Origin: QHWT01 sp963755695
GTDB lineage: Bacteria > Acidobacteriota > Vicinamibacteria > Vicinamibacterales > 2-12-FULL-66-21
Assembly: GCA_963755695.1 (NCBI GenBank)
Contig: CAVWLB010000010.1
Span: 682,001 to 746,000 of the forward strand
Length of the DNA stretch: 64,000 nucleotides
Reading direction: 5' to 3'
This document shows positions 54,085 to 63,857 of the stretch, in pieces (within the stretch, counting starts at the first letter, position 1; each line of letters begins with the position of its first letter). Position numbers and translations under genes: made by a program. Below the pieces are notes generated by a model, which searched no databases, was not told the origin of the DNA, and was given only the letters and a program-made list of their open reading frames with translations.

Positions 54085-54810
54085 TTGAGAATTCTCGTCG
54101 CGGGACCGCCAAAGACCGGCAATGTATGGGTGGAAAAGCTGTTCAGCCTGTCGTTCGGCTTGAACTGGATACGACAGGCTCCGCCGTACGACTACTGGGG
54201 CCATCGTGACCTCTCAGGCCTCGAGCAGTTCATCGCCGACGGTCTGTTCCCTCCGGCAAGCATCGTTCATCAGCATTTCTGGCCGTCGCCGATTCTGTAC
54301 TCGGTGGCGCGCCGCCACGGGATTCACCTCGTGACGACGGTTCGTGATCCGTACGATCAGTTCGTTTCCTGGTACTTCTACATCCAGAATTTTGCCGGCG
54401 CGTTCGTGGCTGCCCAGGATCCAGGTGTGCGTGCGATCGGAAAACCCATCGATCATCCGGATGTTCTCGACCTCCTCGCACATGAATTCGGCGCATTTCT
54501 CGATCAGGCGATCGCCTGGGTGACATCGGGCACGAGCTTGGTGATCCGGTACGAGGCACTTCATCGCGACCCTCACGAAGTGCTGAGAGCGGCCAATCGC
54601 CGCTTCGGTCTGCCGTTCGCAATGGACGTGGAGGAAGCCGTTGCCGGCGCCAGGCCAGACCGGATGCGGCAGGATGGACCCGACATGGTTCGGCATATTC
54701 GATCGGCTCGTGTTGGAGACTGGCACGAGCACCTCTCGGACGCGCACCGTCACCTGTTTCGGCAATGGCACGGATCCCGGCTCGAGCGGCTCGGGTACCC
54801 CGTCCGGTGA
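54085..54810 (+). CDS. Sulfotransferase family protein
   Basis: 241 residues from a TTG start. The PAPS-binding features are VAGPPKTGNVWVEKLFSL (phosphosulfate loop, here PKTGNVW rather than PKSGTTW) and RDPYDQFVSWYFYIQNF (3'-phosphate site). Later IRYEALHRDPHEVLRAANRR fits the family. Such enzymes transfer sulfate from PAPS to hydroxyls or amines of carbohydrates or small molecules. It is intact, cytoplasmic, and stands alone between opposite-strand genes. The acceptor is unknown. Confidence 0.82.
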   Translation: MRILVAGPPKTGNVWVEKLFSLSFGLNWIRQAPPYDYWGHRDLSGLEQFIADGLFPPASIVHQHFWPSPILYSVARRHGIHLVTTVRDPYDQFVSWYFYIQNFAGAFVAAQDPGVRAIGKPIDHPDVLDLLAHEFGAFLDQAIAWVTSGTSLVIRYEALHRDPHEVLRAANRRFGLPFAMDVEEAVAGARPDRMRQDGPDMVRHIRSARVGDWHEHLSDAHRHLFRQWHGSRLERLGYPVR

Positions 54811-54846
54811 TCTCCCGCCTGCACGGTTCGTGAAGGGCTGTGGCCG

Positions 54847-55681
54847 CTACAACGCCCGGTGACGGAATGCCCGGATGGCGTAGAGCAGCGTCACGCACGG
54901 TGAACCCCGCCGCCCACCACACCATCAGCTGCGACGGCACCGAGGCGCCGAGCGCCAGCATGCCCGTGCTGCGCACGATTTCCGGCTCCATGTAATGAGC
55001 GGCCAGGCGCCACATGGAATCGGCGGGGCTGAGGAGACTCACGAGGATGCCGATGGTCCTCATCGAGGTGATCCCGGCAAACCCGCCGATCTGCTCGACG
55101 AAGCCGCCGATGAACGCGACGCCATAAAAGCCGACGGCGGTAATCGCGTTCGTCACGGTGCTGAACCGTGCACCGCCGGCCACGGCGACCGTGAGCGAGA
55201 GCGTGATCTCCAGCATCAGCAGCGGCAGCGCGCGCGGCACACCCGTTGGAGCCAGGCCGCCGACCACGCGGGTCACGAGGAGAATGCCGGCAGACAGCAC
55301 CAGCAGATACGCGAGCGCCAGCAGAAGATGGCCGGCCCACTTGCCAAGGACGATCTGCGCGCGGTCGATCGGTTTGGACGCGAGCGTCTGCACCACCCCG
55401 GAGTCGATTTCACCCGACAGCGTGTCGACCGGCAACAGGATCGCGAAGATCACGGACAGGAAGTTCGCGGCCATGAAGCCCACGAGCATGATCGCCGTCA
55501 GCGTGCCTTGCCGCTCGACGAACGAGACGTTCCCGTCACTGGCCATTTCCCGGTACGCGAACACGACCGCGACGGAAAACACGACGAGAAATGCCAGCGC
55601 GCACACGGCTCCGGCGAGCACGATGCGCCGCCGCCGTGCCTCGACCAGCGTGAGGTGAGCAACGGTGATCACATCGCGCAT
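54847..55681 (-). CDS. ABC transporter permease (ABC-2 type), frame interrupted at the C-terminus
   Basis: About 277 residues with six helices, starting MRDVITVAHLTLVEARRRRI and with the family motif SGEIDSGVVQTLASKPIDRA after the second helix. Near 54893 the frame changes between AGFTV and TLLYAIRAFRHRAL-stop; the span is 3n+1, consistent with one extra base. It lies downstream of an ABC ATPase, an anti-sigma-like gene and an ECF sigma gene on the same strand. The substrate is unknown. Confidence 0.78.
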
Positions 55682-55689
55682 CTTCTAAT

Positions 55690-55710
55690 CCGAGGGGCTT
55701 CGCCCCTCGG
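55690..55710. repeat. Perfect inverted repeat between ABC ATPase and permease genes
   Basis: CCGAGGGGC TTC GCCCCTCGG forms a 9-base-pair stem with a 3-base loop. It is followed by a GC-rich stretch of similar short motifs. It may be a REP-like element or modulate expression of the distal permease. Confidence 0.5.
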
Positions 55711-55800
55711 ACTCCGCTGCACGCTCTCTCGCGCGCCGCTCCGCCGGCGCGCTCCGTTCGCGTGGCTCACTCGCTGCACTCGTTCGCTTGGCATCGATGG

Positions 55801-56715
55801 CTACCCGGGCCGCTCGTCGTCGCCCATGACGTCCAGGAAGACATCCTCGAGAGACTTGCGGCGGGGCTGAACCGCGTGAATCTGCACGCCCTGCTGCACC
55901 AGCCAGGAGACGATGGCCGGAATAGCCGCCTCGCTGTCGATCCGCAACGCGATCAGGTCGGGCCGCGGGTGCACGATGTTCGTTCCGAAACGCGACAGGC
56001 CGTCCAGAACTGCCGCTGGGACTCCGGCGGACGAGACGCGAACCTCCACGTCGAGCACCTCGGTCGGAGCCGAGAGACGGCGTTCCTCGACGACGCGGCC
56101 GCGCTTGACGAACGCGACCCGATCGCACGTAGCCTCCACTTCACCGAGGAGATGGGAATTGAGAAACACCGTGGCCCCGTCGGCGCGCAGGTCATCGATG
56201 ATGCTGCGCACCAACAGCCGGCCGAGGGGGTCGAGACCGGAGGTGGGCTCGTCCAGGAAGACGAGTTGCGGGTCGTTCAGCAGCGCCTGTGCCAGCCCCA
56301 CCCGCTGAAGCATGCCCTTGCTATAGCCGCGCAATGGGCGATCGGCCGCGTCGGCGAGGTCCACGCGGGTCAGCAACCGATCGACGCGGGCGTCCAGCGA
56401 TGCGCCCCGCAACCCGTAGAGGCGGCCGTGGAATCGCAGCAGTTCGGTCGCGGTGAGCGTGTCGTGAAAGCGGAAATGCTCGGGAAGAAAGCCAATGCGC
56501 GCGCGGACTGCGCGATCGCCGAGCGGAGCGCCCAGCACACGTCCCGTGCCGGACGTCGGCTCGACGAGCGCCAGCAACATCTTGATCGCCGTGGTCTTGC
56601 CGGCGCCGTTCGGTCCGAGGAACCCGAAGATCTCCCCCTCACCCACGTGGAGGGAGAGATCCGACACGGCGACGGTGGTACCGAACTGCTTGCGCAGCCC
56701 CTGGGTCTCGATCAT
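55801..56715 (-). CDS. ABC transporter ATP-binding protein
   Basis: 304 residues. Walker A is GPNGAGKTT, the signature is SKGMLQR (a variant of LSGGQ, common in ABC-2 exporters), Walker B is LVFLDEPTSGLDP and the switch His is in FLNSHLLGEVE. The C-terminal domain (VLDVEVRVSSAGVPAAVLDG to MGDDERPG) is that of exporter ATPases. Its ATG shares one base with the TGA of the anti-sigma-like gene (TGATG), so expression is coupled to the sigma operon. It works with the permease at 54847-55681. Confidence 0.92.
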   Translation of the reverse strand: MIETQGLRKQFGTTVAVSDLSLHVGEGEIFGFLGPNGAGKTTAIKMLLALVEPTSGTGRVLGAPLGDRAVRARIGFLPEHFRFHDTLTATELLRFHGRLYGLRGASLDARVDRLLTRVDLADAADRPLRGYSKGMLQRVGLAQALLNDPQLVFLDEPTSGLDPLGRLLVRSIIDDLRADGATVFLNSHLLGEVEATCDRVAFVKRGRVVEERRLSAPTEVLDVEVRVSSAGVPAAVLDGLSRFGTNIVHPRPDLIALRIDSEAAIPAIVSWLVQQGVQIHAVQPRRKSLEDVFLDVMGDDERPG

Positions 56716-57715
56716 CAACGCACTGACGTCGCCATCGCCATGACGTCCGCGACGTGCTGAATGCTCACCAGCGCGAACACGCGCTCGGGTGTCGACCACA
56801 CGATGGTGCTCGTCGGCGACTGATTGTGGGGTTGATGTTGAATCAGCACGCCGCGATGCCCGCCGATGTCGACCTGTTGGAAAGACGAGGCGTTTGGCGG
56901 CACCGGCACGACGAGCGTGGTGTGCCAGTCGATCGCCTCCGCGAACTGCTTCGCCTCTGCTCGGTCGCCAGTCCCAGAATGCGCAAGCCGATCTCGCCGA
57001 GCGCCCGCACGTCGATGCTGCTGGGCAGGGTCAGTTGCGGCGTGCGCGCCTGAAACAGCCGGCTCCGCCGGCCGTTCTGGTGATCGTAGCGAATCATCAC
57101 CACCGGCGGCACGCGGACGTTGACGACGTGGCCATCGAGCCCCGCCGGAACGGTGAGGTCGTTGATGCCGAGCGCGTCCATCACCTGCTGCAGGCGCCGG
57201 CTGTCGGCGGTGACGCGGAGCACGCGTTCGCCCATGACCGCCGTCTCCATGACTCTGGGTGTTGTTCGGCAGCCACTGCGGCGTCGCGAGCGTCATGCCG
57301 GCGGCGGCCGCACGCGTCGGCGAACGAGGCGACGTCTACCGGGGCACCGGGATCCAGCAGAACCTGGACGTGTTCGCCAATCAGCGCGCCGATGTCCAGC
57401 TGTTCGGCCTTGAGCCGCTCGATGCGACTCGAATCGACCGGCACCGCCACGACGTTGATCACGCGGAACAGCGACACGAATTGCGCCACTGATGCGCGCA
57501 CGCCGGGCACTGAGAACAGCACGCCAACCACGATCACCGCCGCGGCGGCGACCAGCGCGCGCCGCGGCCACTGGTGGCGCGTCTCGGCTGACCGGTTCCT
57601 GCGCCCGCAGCCGCTCGCGCAACTGCGCCTTGAACAGCGGCGAGGGGTCGGTTCGCAGTGCGTGGAGCCAGGCGTCGTTGCTGGTCTTGTCCGGGCTCAT
57701 GTGTCCGCTGGTCAT
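56715..57715 (-). pseudogene. Anti-sigma-factor-like membrane protein, several frame breaks
   Basis: Pieces in three frames line up. The N-terminus is MSPDKTSNDAWLHALRTDPS, a short cytoplasmic zone as in anti-sigma factors. A membrane helix follows (VIVVGVLFSVPGVRASVAQF), then an extracytoplasmic part (VINVVAVPVDSSRIERLKAE; ERVLRVTADSRRLQQVMDAL) and a C-terminus ending VWSTPERVFALVSIQHVADV. It lies 11 bases after the ECF sigma stop and overlaps the ABC ATPase start by one base. Position and topology suggest it restrains the sigma factor. At least three single-base changes are needed to join the parts. Confidence 0.55.
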
Positions 57716-57726
57716 CTCTCGTCTCC

Positions 57727-58258
57727 TCACCAGCGCCCGCGCAGCGTTTCGACCGCACGGTGCAGAATGGTTCCGACGTTGCTCTCGCTGAGTCCCGTGG
57801 CGTGCGCGATGGCGCGGTTCGTCATGTCGGCGCCGTACTTCATCGCAATCAACTCGCGCTGACGCGGCTCAAGTGTCGCGAGCAACGCGGCGAGCCGTTG
57901 TGCCTCGGAGAGGTGGACCGCCTGCTGCTCGGGCGTCTGGTCGGGCGACGGCACGACCGCCGCGACTTCGAGCGGTTCGTAGCGCTGGCGCGCGCGCAGG
58001 TGATCGATCGCGACATTGCGCGCGATGGTCAACAGCCAGGTAGAGAAACCGGCAAGATCGCGGCGATAGCGATGACGCGAGCGCCAGGCTTTCTCGAAGG
58101 TTCGGGCGGTGAGATCCTCGACGTCAGCCGTATGGCCGAGCCGATATCGGAAGAAGTTGTGTACGCGGGGCAGCTGCTCCCGCGTAGACCTGGTCCCAAT
58201 CGGGTTCCGTCGCGATCCAGCGCGCCAGCCGCCTTGGCAACACCTGCACAGACGCCAT
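57727..58258 (-). CDS. ECF RNA polymerase sigma factor, frame interrupted
   Basis: The N-terminus (MASVQVLPRRLARWIATEPD) and sigma region 2 (HNFFRYRLGHTADVEDLTA; TFEKAWRSRHRYRRDLAGFS) are in adjacent frames joined near 58180 by removing one base (span 3n+1). Region 4 follows intact (LEPRQRELIAMKYGADMTNR; LSESNVGTILHRAVETLRGR). Such factors direct transcription in response to envelope or extracellular cues. It heads the anti-sigma/ABC operon and probably drives it. Confidence 0.82.
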
Positions 58259-58498
58259 TGAGTCTATATACGGCCGGGTGGCGGATGTATCACAAGAATG
58301 GAGACGGGAGTGGCGCGTGACCGCGATTCAATGTCACTGTGATTGACATGAACTAGTATTTCGTATCACCACCTGTGGAAGCTGTTGCGGCGCGATCTGA
58401 ATCTCGACCGCCGGCACTCGGAGCAGGCGTTCCGCCGCCTGGTATGCGGCGTGCTCGGCTCGGATCCGCCACGCTCCAAGAGGGAGTTGAACGTTCCG

Positions 58499-59839
58499 GT
58501 GCTGGAGAATCAATCGCGACCATCATCGAGTGCCGCCGCGTTGAACCCGCGACGGTTTCTCTTCACACATTGGGAAGGCGGTGGCAACACGCCCCCCATG
58601 CTGGCGCTCGTCGCCCGCCTGGCGAAGCGCGGGCATGCGGTGCGCGTGCTCGGGGACCCGTGCAATCGCGAGGAAGTCGAATCGGTCGGCGCTTCGTTCG
58701 TATCGTGGAGTCGGGCCCCTCGACGAGCCGACAAGTCGCCCGCCTCGGACCCGCTGCGCGACTGGGAGGTGAAGTCGCCGCCGGCCATGATCGGCCGCCT
58801 GCGGGATCGGCTTTTCGTCGGCCCGTCGCTCGAGTACGCGCAGGACGTGTTGGGCGAGCTCGAACGGTTTCCGGCCGACGTGATCGTGACGAGCGAGATG
58901 CTTTTCGGTCCGATGACGGCCGCCGAAGCCGCCGGCATTCCCTGCGTCGCCCTGTCCGCGAACGTTTATCTGTTTCCGCGCCGTGGCGTGCCGCCGTTTG
59001 GCCCGGGGCTGCAGCCGTCGTCGACTGCGGCTGGGCGCGTGCGCGACTGGATGATCAGGACGATGGCGATGCGCGCGTTTGCGAAAGGCACGGGCAGGTT
59101 CAACGAGATTCGCCGTGCCCTCGGGCTGGATCCTGTACGGCATCCATTCGATCAATTGCAGCGGCTTGCGTACCACCTGGTGCTGACAAGCGAGGCGTTC
59201 GATTTTCAGTCCACCGAACGATCAGAGACGATCGTTTACGCCGGCCCGGAGCTGGGCGACCCGGCATGGGCCGGGCCGTGGCAATCGCCCTGGCCGGCGG
59301 AGGATCATCGTCTGCTCGTCCTCGTCGGTTTCAGCACGACGTTCCAGAACCAAGCGGACGCGCTGCGGCGGGTGATCGAGGCGCTCGGCAGCCTGGATGT
59401 CCGCGCGATTGTCACAGCCGGGCCGTCGATGGACGTTGCGACGCTGCCCTCGGCGCCAGGCATCCACGTCTGTCAATCTGCGCCGCACAGCGAACTGCTC
59501 AGGGAAGCAGCGGCTGTCGTCACGCACGCCGGGCACGGGACGGTAATCCGGGCGCTCGCTGCGGGCGTGCCGCTCGTCTGCATGCCGATGGGCCGCGATC
59601 AAAACGAGACGGCGGCTCGGGTGGTGTACCACGGCGCCGGTGTGCGCGTGAATGCGGGCGCGGCCCCCGAGAAGATCCGGCAGGCCGTGAAAGAAATCCT
59701 TGCCGCCCCGCGTTATCGTGAGCGCGCGCGCGCGCTCGGCGAGCAGATCGTCAGGGACGCAAAAGGCTCGCGCGCGGTGGCGCTGCTGGAGCACGTCGCG
59801 GCGCACCGTGACACGCGCGGTCGCCATCAGGCCAATTAG
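58499..59839 (+). CDS. Glycosyltransferase, UGT/MGT type (GT1-like)
   Basis: About 446 residues from a GTG, chosen because AGAGGGAG lies upstream and conserved sequence starts soon after (NPRRFLFTHWEGGGNTPPML, an N-terminal acceptor-binding Rossmann start). The donor-binding C-terminal domain shows APHSELLREAAAVVTHAGHG and GVPLVCMPMGRDQNETAARV, the classic H-x-G-x-x-T and P-x-x-x-DQ motifs of GT1 enzymes on macrolides, sterols or lipids. The open frame extends upstream for about 54 codons (LWKLLRRDLNLDRRHSEQAF), which looks like a fragment of another gene. No signal peptide. Acceptor unknown. Confidence 0.83.
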   Translation: MLENQSRPSSSAAALNPRRFLFTHWEGGGNTPPMLALVARLAKRGHAVRVLGDPCNREEVESVGASFVSWSRAPRRADKSPASDPLRDWEVKSPPAMIGRLRDRLFVGPSLEYAQDVLGELERFPADVIVTSEMLFGPMTAAEAAGIPCVALSANVYLFPRRGVPPFGPGLQPSSTAAGRVRDWMIRTMAMRAFAKGTGRFNEIRRALGLDPVRHPFDQLQRLAYHLVLTSEAFDFQSTERSETIVYAGPELGDPAWAGPWQSPWPAEDHRLLVLVGFSTTFQNQADALRRVIEALGSLDVRAIVTAGPSMDVATLPSAPGIHVCQSAPHSELLREAAAVVTHAGHGTVIRALAAGVPLVCMPMGRDQNETAARVVYHGAGVRVNAGAAPEKIRQAVKEILAAPRYRERARALGEQIVRDAKGSRAVALLEHVAAHRDTRGRHQAN

Positions 59840-60009
59840 ATGTAGTTGAGCATGCTCGTGATGGTACCGCGGCCGATGCAGTGGAGTAGGGCGGGTCTTC
59901 AGACCCGGCAACGACGCGCGCCGGAGCGTGATTGTTCCAGGCCGAGGGGCCGTAGCCGGCATGGCTGCGCCTGGATGTCCAGGCATGGTTGTCGATAGAG
60001 CCTCGGGCA

Positions 60010-61044
60010 TCACCTTTCTTGCACAGCGCCTGCTGCGACCGCACCTCTGCGCCAGGTCGCCGGCGGCGAGCCGGTTGCACGCTTGAACGCCCGATTGAAC
60101 GCTGCCTCGGAGTCATAGCCGACACGTGTTGCGACGTCCTGAATATTGCGGGCTCCTTCACGCATCATCTGCTTCGCCAACTGCATTCGCCAACCTGCGA
60201 GGTACTTCATCGGCGCTTCCCCTACCAGTGCTGTGAACCGTTGCGCCAGCACCGATCGGGACACCGCGACCTCACGTGCGAGCTCAGCGACGGTCCAGTC
60301 GCGAACCGGGTCCGCGTGCAGCAGGTGCAGCGCTTTGCCGACGTGCGGGTCGTTCAAGCTTACGAGCCAGCCGCCCTGGCTCGTCGGGAGACGCTGCATG
60401 TACTCGCGCAGAATCTCGACGAACATCAGCTCGGTGAGTCGTCCGAGGATGGCGCCATTTCCGGGTCGAGCCGCTCTAGCTTCGTTGATCGTGAATTTCA
60501 GCGTCGTGCCCAACCACGTTCCCGATCCCTGAGGCACCACGGTAGGGCGGGTCCCGTGCGCGTCGATCGCTTCGATCGCCGAGTAGTCGTCCTGGCTCCG
60601 CACGAGCAACATCGTCGGCAGCGCTTCGACGAGAGGACTGAACCGCTGATCGCAGTTCAGATACCCGCACACGAAGCGCGATGTGCGTCCGCCCCCTCCG
60701 TACGATAACTGCGGGGGCTCATCGTGGCCGCCCGGTGAAAAAATCGAGGTGAGCGGCGTCGGCACGCCTGCACCGTGACTGCGCATGGTGTGCTGATCGC
60801 CGCGCGGGAACACGATGACATCACCGCTGTTCATCCTGGTCACCGGATGTCCCTCACACCCGACCTCGCACTCGCCGTCCACGAGGATGTGAAAGAGCAC
60901 GACGCATTCGGCTTCGGGCATCACGGCCGACGCCAGCCTGTCGGGATTCGGCGACTCGACCGACCACGGTGAAGAGAAGTCCGCCGTGAAGAACACCGCC
61001 CCCGACAAGCGCACAACCCGCAGCACGTCAGACAGCACGTCCAT
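60010..61044 (-). CDS. AraC-family regulator with cupin sensor domain
   Basis: 344 residues. The N-terminal half is the cupin_6-type domain common in AraC regulators (MDVLSDVLRVVRLSGAVFFT; HILVDGECEVGCEGHPVTRM; GDVIVFPRGDQHTMRSHG). The C-terminal AraC DNA-binding domain has two helix-turn-helix units (DWTVAELAREVAVSRSVLAQ; QDVATRVGYDSEAAFNRAFK). The gene is divergent from the DUF4395 gene, with the quinone oxidoreductase beyond it as a possible target. It is intact. Confidence 0.92.
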   Translation of the reverse strand: MDVLSDVLRVVRLSGAVFFTADFSSPWSVESPNPDRLASAVMPEAECVVLFHILVDGECEVGCEGHPVTRMNSGDVIVFPRGDQHTMRSHGAGVPTPLTSIFSPGGHDEPPQLSYGGGGRTSRFVCGYLNCDQRFSPLVEALPTMLLVRSQDDYSAIEAIDAHGTRPTVVPQGSGTWLGTTLKFTINEARAARPGNGAILGRLTELMFVEILREYMQRLPTSQGGWLVSLNDPHVGKALHLLHADPVRDWTVAELAREVAVSRSVLAQRFTALVGEAPMKYLAGWRMQLAKQMMREGARNIQDVATRVGYDSEAAFNRAFKRATGSPPATWRRGAVAAGAVQER

Positions 61045-61308
61045 CTCGGCCTCTCGTCAGCAGCGGCACGGCCGCCGGAGAAACGGTCAAGGATTTCAGA
61101 GGCTCAATCAAGCCGTCAAGCCAATCCAGCGTTTCGGGTAAGAAGCGGAGGGTCTCGGTCATAGAACGGCGACATCGCTCGCTTCAGGATCGGCTGGTGA
61201 CGACGAACTGACAACGAGGAGCCAGACGATGCCACTGCTGACACCTGATCCGACGTTTAATCCCTCGCCAACGATGGCGAGCCCTGGACATTGATAAAGG
61301 AGGTTGCC

Positions 61309-61800
61309 ATGCGCGACTCACAACTTCGTTTCATCCGGCAACAAGGCGTCACGACGCCGAATCCCGATCGCAACCTGTACGAGGCGTTGATGCTTCAACC
61401 AAGGATCATCGGCTGCCTGACAGCGGTCGGCGTTCTCTTGCAGAACCCGTGGTTGTTCCTGACTCTCTCGGCGGTGTTGTGGTGGGGCACGTTCGTGCCG
61501 ACGCGGAACCTCTTCGATGCAATCTACAATTATCTCGTCGCGTTGCCGCGCGGGCTTCCCCGGCTCGGAATTGCGCCAGCGCCACGACGTTTCGCGCAAG
61601 GGATGGCTGCGACGGTCGCGTTGGTGGTCGGTGCAGCGCTTCTCGAGGAGGCGACGGTCACGGCCTGGATCGCCGAAGGGGTCTTCGCGGCCGGCGTGAT
61701 GGCCGCCGTCTTCCGAGACTTCTGTGGGGCTGCGCACCTGTACATCACCCTCAGGCGGGCTGTTCAACGACGAACGTCACCGCAGTCTGCTTCGTTGTAA
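61309..61800 (+). CDS. DUF4395-like membrane protein
   Basis: 163 residues from an ATG with AAAGGAGG upstream. Two hydrophobic hairpins (LTAVGVLLQNPWLFLTLSAV; ATVALVVGAALLEEATVTAW) and the conserved APAPRRFAQGMAA and FCGAAHLYI segments fit DUF4395, an integral membrane family of unknown function often found near redox or detoxification genes. It converges on the oxidoreductase gene, with 13 bases between stops. Confidence 0.75.
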   Translation: MRDSQLRFIRQQGVTTPNPDRNLYEALMLQPRIIGCLTAVGVLLQNPWLFLTLSAVLWWGTFVPTRNLFDAIYNYLVALPRGLPRLGIAPAPRRFAQGMAATVALVVGAALLEEATVTAWIAEGVFAAGVMAAVFRDFCGAAHLYITLRRAVQRRTSPQSASL

Positions 61801-61813
61801 AGACGTGGTCGAT

Positions 61814-62779
61814 TCACGCGACGTGGACGACCACCTTTCCTCTTGCGTGACCCTCTTCGGCATACCTGATGGCGTCGGCGGTTTCATGGAGCTCGTATCG
61901 GCGATCAATGACGGAGGTCACTTTGCCGGTCTTCATGAGATCGCCCAGCGTTGCCAGATCGGCCGCGTTGCGCCGCGTGATCGCGATGGTCATTCGCTGA
62001 CTCACCAACAGCGACAGCAGCGGCGTGGCGATCAGGTGCGCGACCGGTCCGAGCCCGAGGCTCGACGCGCCCACCACGACATACGTGCCACGAGGCGCCA
62101 GCACTCGCCGGCATGCCGCCAGCGAATGGTTGCTGATGTTGTCGAGGATTACATCGTAGCGCTGCGCCGCCCGTGTGAAATCCTCCTTCGTGTAATCGAT
62201 CACGCGATCAGCGCCGATCGAACTCACCATCTCGACGTTGCGCGTGCTGCAGACGCCGATCACGGTCGCGCCGAACATCTTCGCGATCTGTACGGCGAAG
62301 GTGCCGACACCGCCCGCAGCGCCGTTGACGAGAATCGTTTGTCCGGCCTGAAGACGCGCGCGTTCACGGACTGCCTGAAGTGCGGTGAGGCCGGCGATCG
62401 TCACACACGCTGCCCGCTCGTAGGTCACGTTCCCGGGCTTTTTCGCAAGCGATGAAGGCTTCGAGCATCCAAATTCGGCGAACGCGCCCCGGCAACCACC
62501 GAACACGGCATCACCGACCACCAACTCCGTCACGCTCTTGCCGACTGCCTCCACGTCGCCGGCGACATCGACGCCGAGCCGGGGATCTTTTGGTCGGCCC
62601 AGTCCCGTGGCCAGCCGCAGCGGGTAGGGCGAACCGCGCATGAGGGACCGGTCGTATGGATTGACCGACGCTGCGCGTATCCGGATCAGTACTTCATCGT
62701 CGCGGGGCGTCGGCTTCGCAGTTTCCTCGTACGAGAGGACCTCCGGGCCGCCGTAGCGACGATACAGGATCGCGTGCAA
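61814..62779 (-). CDS. Zinc-independent NADPH:quinone oxidoreductase-like dehydrogenase (MDR)
   Basis: 321 residues of the medium-chain dehydrogenase/reductase superfamily. N-terminal catalytic domain: YGGPEVLSYEETAKPTPRDD, VDVAGDVEAVGKSVTELVVG. The nucleotide-binding site is VNGAAGGVGTFAVQIAKMFG, with the AAGGVG form seen in quinone reductases and related enoyl reductases. No structural-zinc Cys cluster is present. It probably reduces quinones or enones with NADPH. Intact, cytoplasmic. The divergent AraC gene is one gene away. Confidence 0.92.
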   Translation of the reverse strand: MHAILYRRYGGPEVLSYEETAKPTPRDDEVLIRIRAASVNPYDRSLMRGSPYPLRLATGLGRPKDPRLGVDVAGDVEAVGKSVTELVVGDAVFGGCRGAFAEFGCSKPSSLAKKPGNVTYERAACVTIAGLTALQAVRERARLQAGQTILVNGAAGGVGTFAVQIAKMFGATVIGVCSTRNVEMVSSIGADRVIDYTKEDFTRAAQRYDVILDNISNHSLAACRRVLAPRGTYVVVGASSLGLGPVAHLIATPLLSLLVSQRMTIAITRRNAADLATLGDLMKTGKVTSVIDRRYELHETADAIRYAEEGHARGKVVVHVA

Positions 62780-63086
62780 GCCGTAGACATTCTACGGCAT
62801 TCGGCGGCCGTCGAGTTCAGACATCGGGTTGCGGCGGGTTGGCGCACAACTCTCAGTTCTGTAGCCAGGTTTTCCAGATTTCTGTCCTTGAACTCCAAGG
62901 CCCCGCTCATCCGAAGGCTGTCGCCTCTTGCGTAACGGAGTCAGGCATCCGCCGGCAAGTTTCACCAAACATGAATGTAAGCGTATGCCGAGCTTTGGCG
63001 GGGTATTTCGCTTGCACCGACCAGAGCGTCGCGCGTCTCGGCCTCAACAGCGCGTGACAGGCATCGTTTAGTCAAGGAGGAGCAGG

Positions 63087-63857
63087 ATGTTGAAACGTGT
63101 CGTTGGAGTCCTCATGCTCGGTTCGTGCATCGTGTGGCCCGAGATGGCATCGGCCCAGGAGCGTGCACCTCACACCGGATCGAGTGCCGTCGGCATCGAT
63201 GTCGGCGCGTTCGTTCCCTCGGAGGATCAACTCGATACCGCGCTCATCGTCAATGCCTTGCTCGAGGACCATCTCACGCCGCGTGTGAGCCTTCGAACGA
63301 ACTTCGGATTGACCGATCCGAGCTTTGCCCGTGAATCGTCCGACTCGCTCCGGCAGATTCCACTGCGGCTCGATGTCAACTACAACTGGGAAGGGGGCAA
63401 GGTGCATCCGTTCGTGGGCGCCGGTGTCGGGGCGTACTTCCTGACGACAAAGGACAACGGCCGCACGCTTGGCGATACTGAAACCAAACCTGGTTTCAAT
63501 GTCGGCGGCGGCCTCGAGTATTTCACCGGCCGGACCGTGTCGGTCAAGGGTGAGGCGCGGTACCACATGATCGGCAACACGCGTTCAGGAAGAGATCCGT
63601 CAGGTCTGGTTTTGACGGGTGGATTGAAGAAGGTACCTGGTAATCGCTCGCGAACGACGAGCCGGAGGGGTGACAGACCCCTCCGGCCCACTAATTCCGA
63701 AAAGCACCCGGCCGGGAGCATCGCTTCAACTGCGCTGGTCCACGGCTGGACTCATCGGTCGCGATGGCTCTACAAGACCGAGGCGATCCACGCATCCCCG
63801 CGGCCTGGACCTCAGCCGGCGTGGCCGGCGGCCGAGAGCCGCCGGTCGAGATCGTAG
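63087..63857 (+). CDS. Small outer-membrane beta-barrel protein, C-terminus uncertain
   Basis: The ATG at 63087 has GGAGGAGC upstream and opens a signal peptide (LKRVVGVLMLGSCIVWPEMA). The next 150 residues are alternating strands of an OmpA/OmpW-like eight-stranded barrel (TPRVSLRTNFGLTDPSFARE; VHPFVGAGVGAYFLTTKDNG; PGFNVGGGLEYFTGRTVSVK). The barrel should end about LVLTGGLKK near 63630. The remaining 75 codons are basic, run through a strong hairpin and overlap the converging gene, so the real stop is probably a TAA at about 63640 in the next frame, implying one indel. Confidence 0.7.
   Translation: MLKRVVGVLMLGSCIVWPEMASAQERAPHTGSSAVGIDVGAFVPSEDQLDTALIVNALLEDHLTPRVSLRTNFGLTDPSFARESSDSLRQIPLRLDVNYNWEGGKVHPFVGAGVGAYFLTTKDNGRTLGDTETKPGFNVGGGLEYFTGRTVSVKGEARYHMIGNTRSGRDPSGLVLTGGLKKVPGNRSRTTSRRGDRPLRPTNSEKHPAGSIASTALVHGWTHRSRWLYKTEAIHASPRPGPQPAWPAAESRRSRS
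63661..63687. terminator. Strong hairpin between converging genes
   Basis: GCCGGAGGGG and CCCCTCCGGC pair perfectly over 10 bases around a 7-base loop. It lies just beyond the probable true end of the barrel gene and 125 bases past the end of the GH15 gene on the other strand. No T-run follows, but placement fits a bidirectional terminator. Confidence 0.55.
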
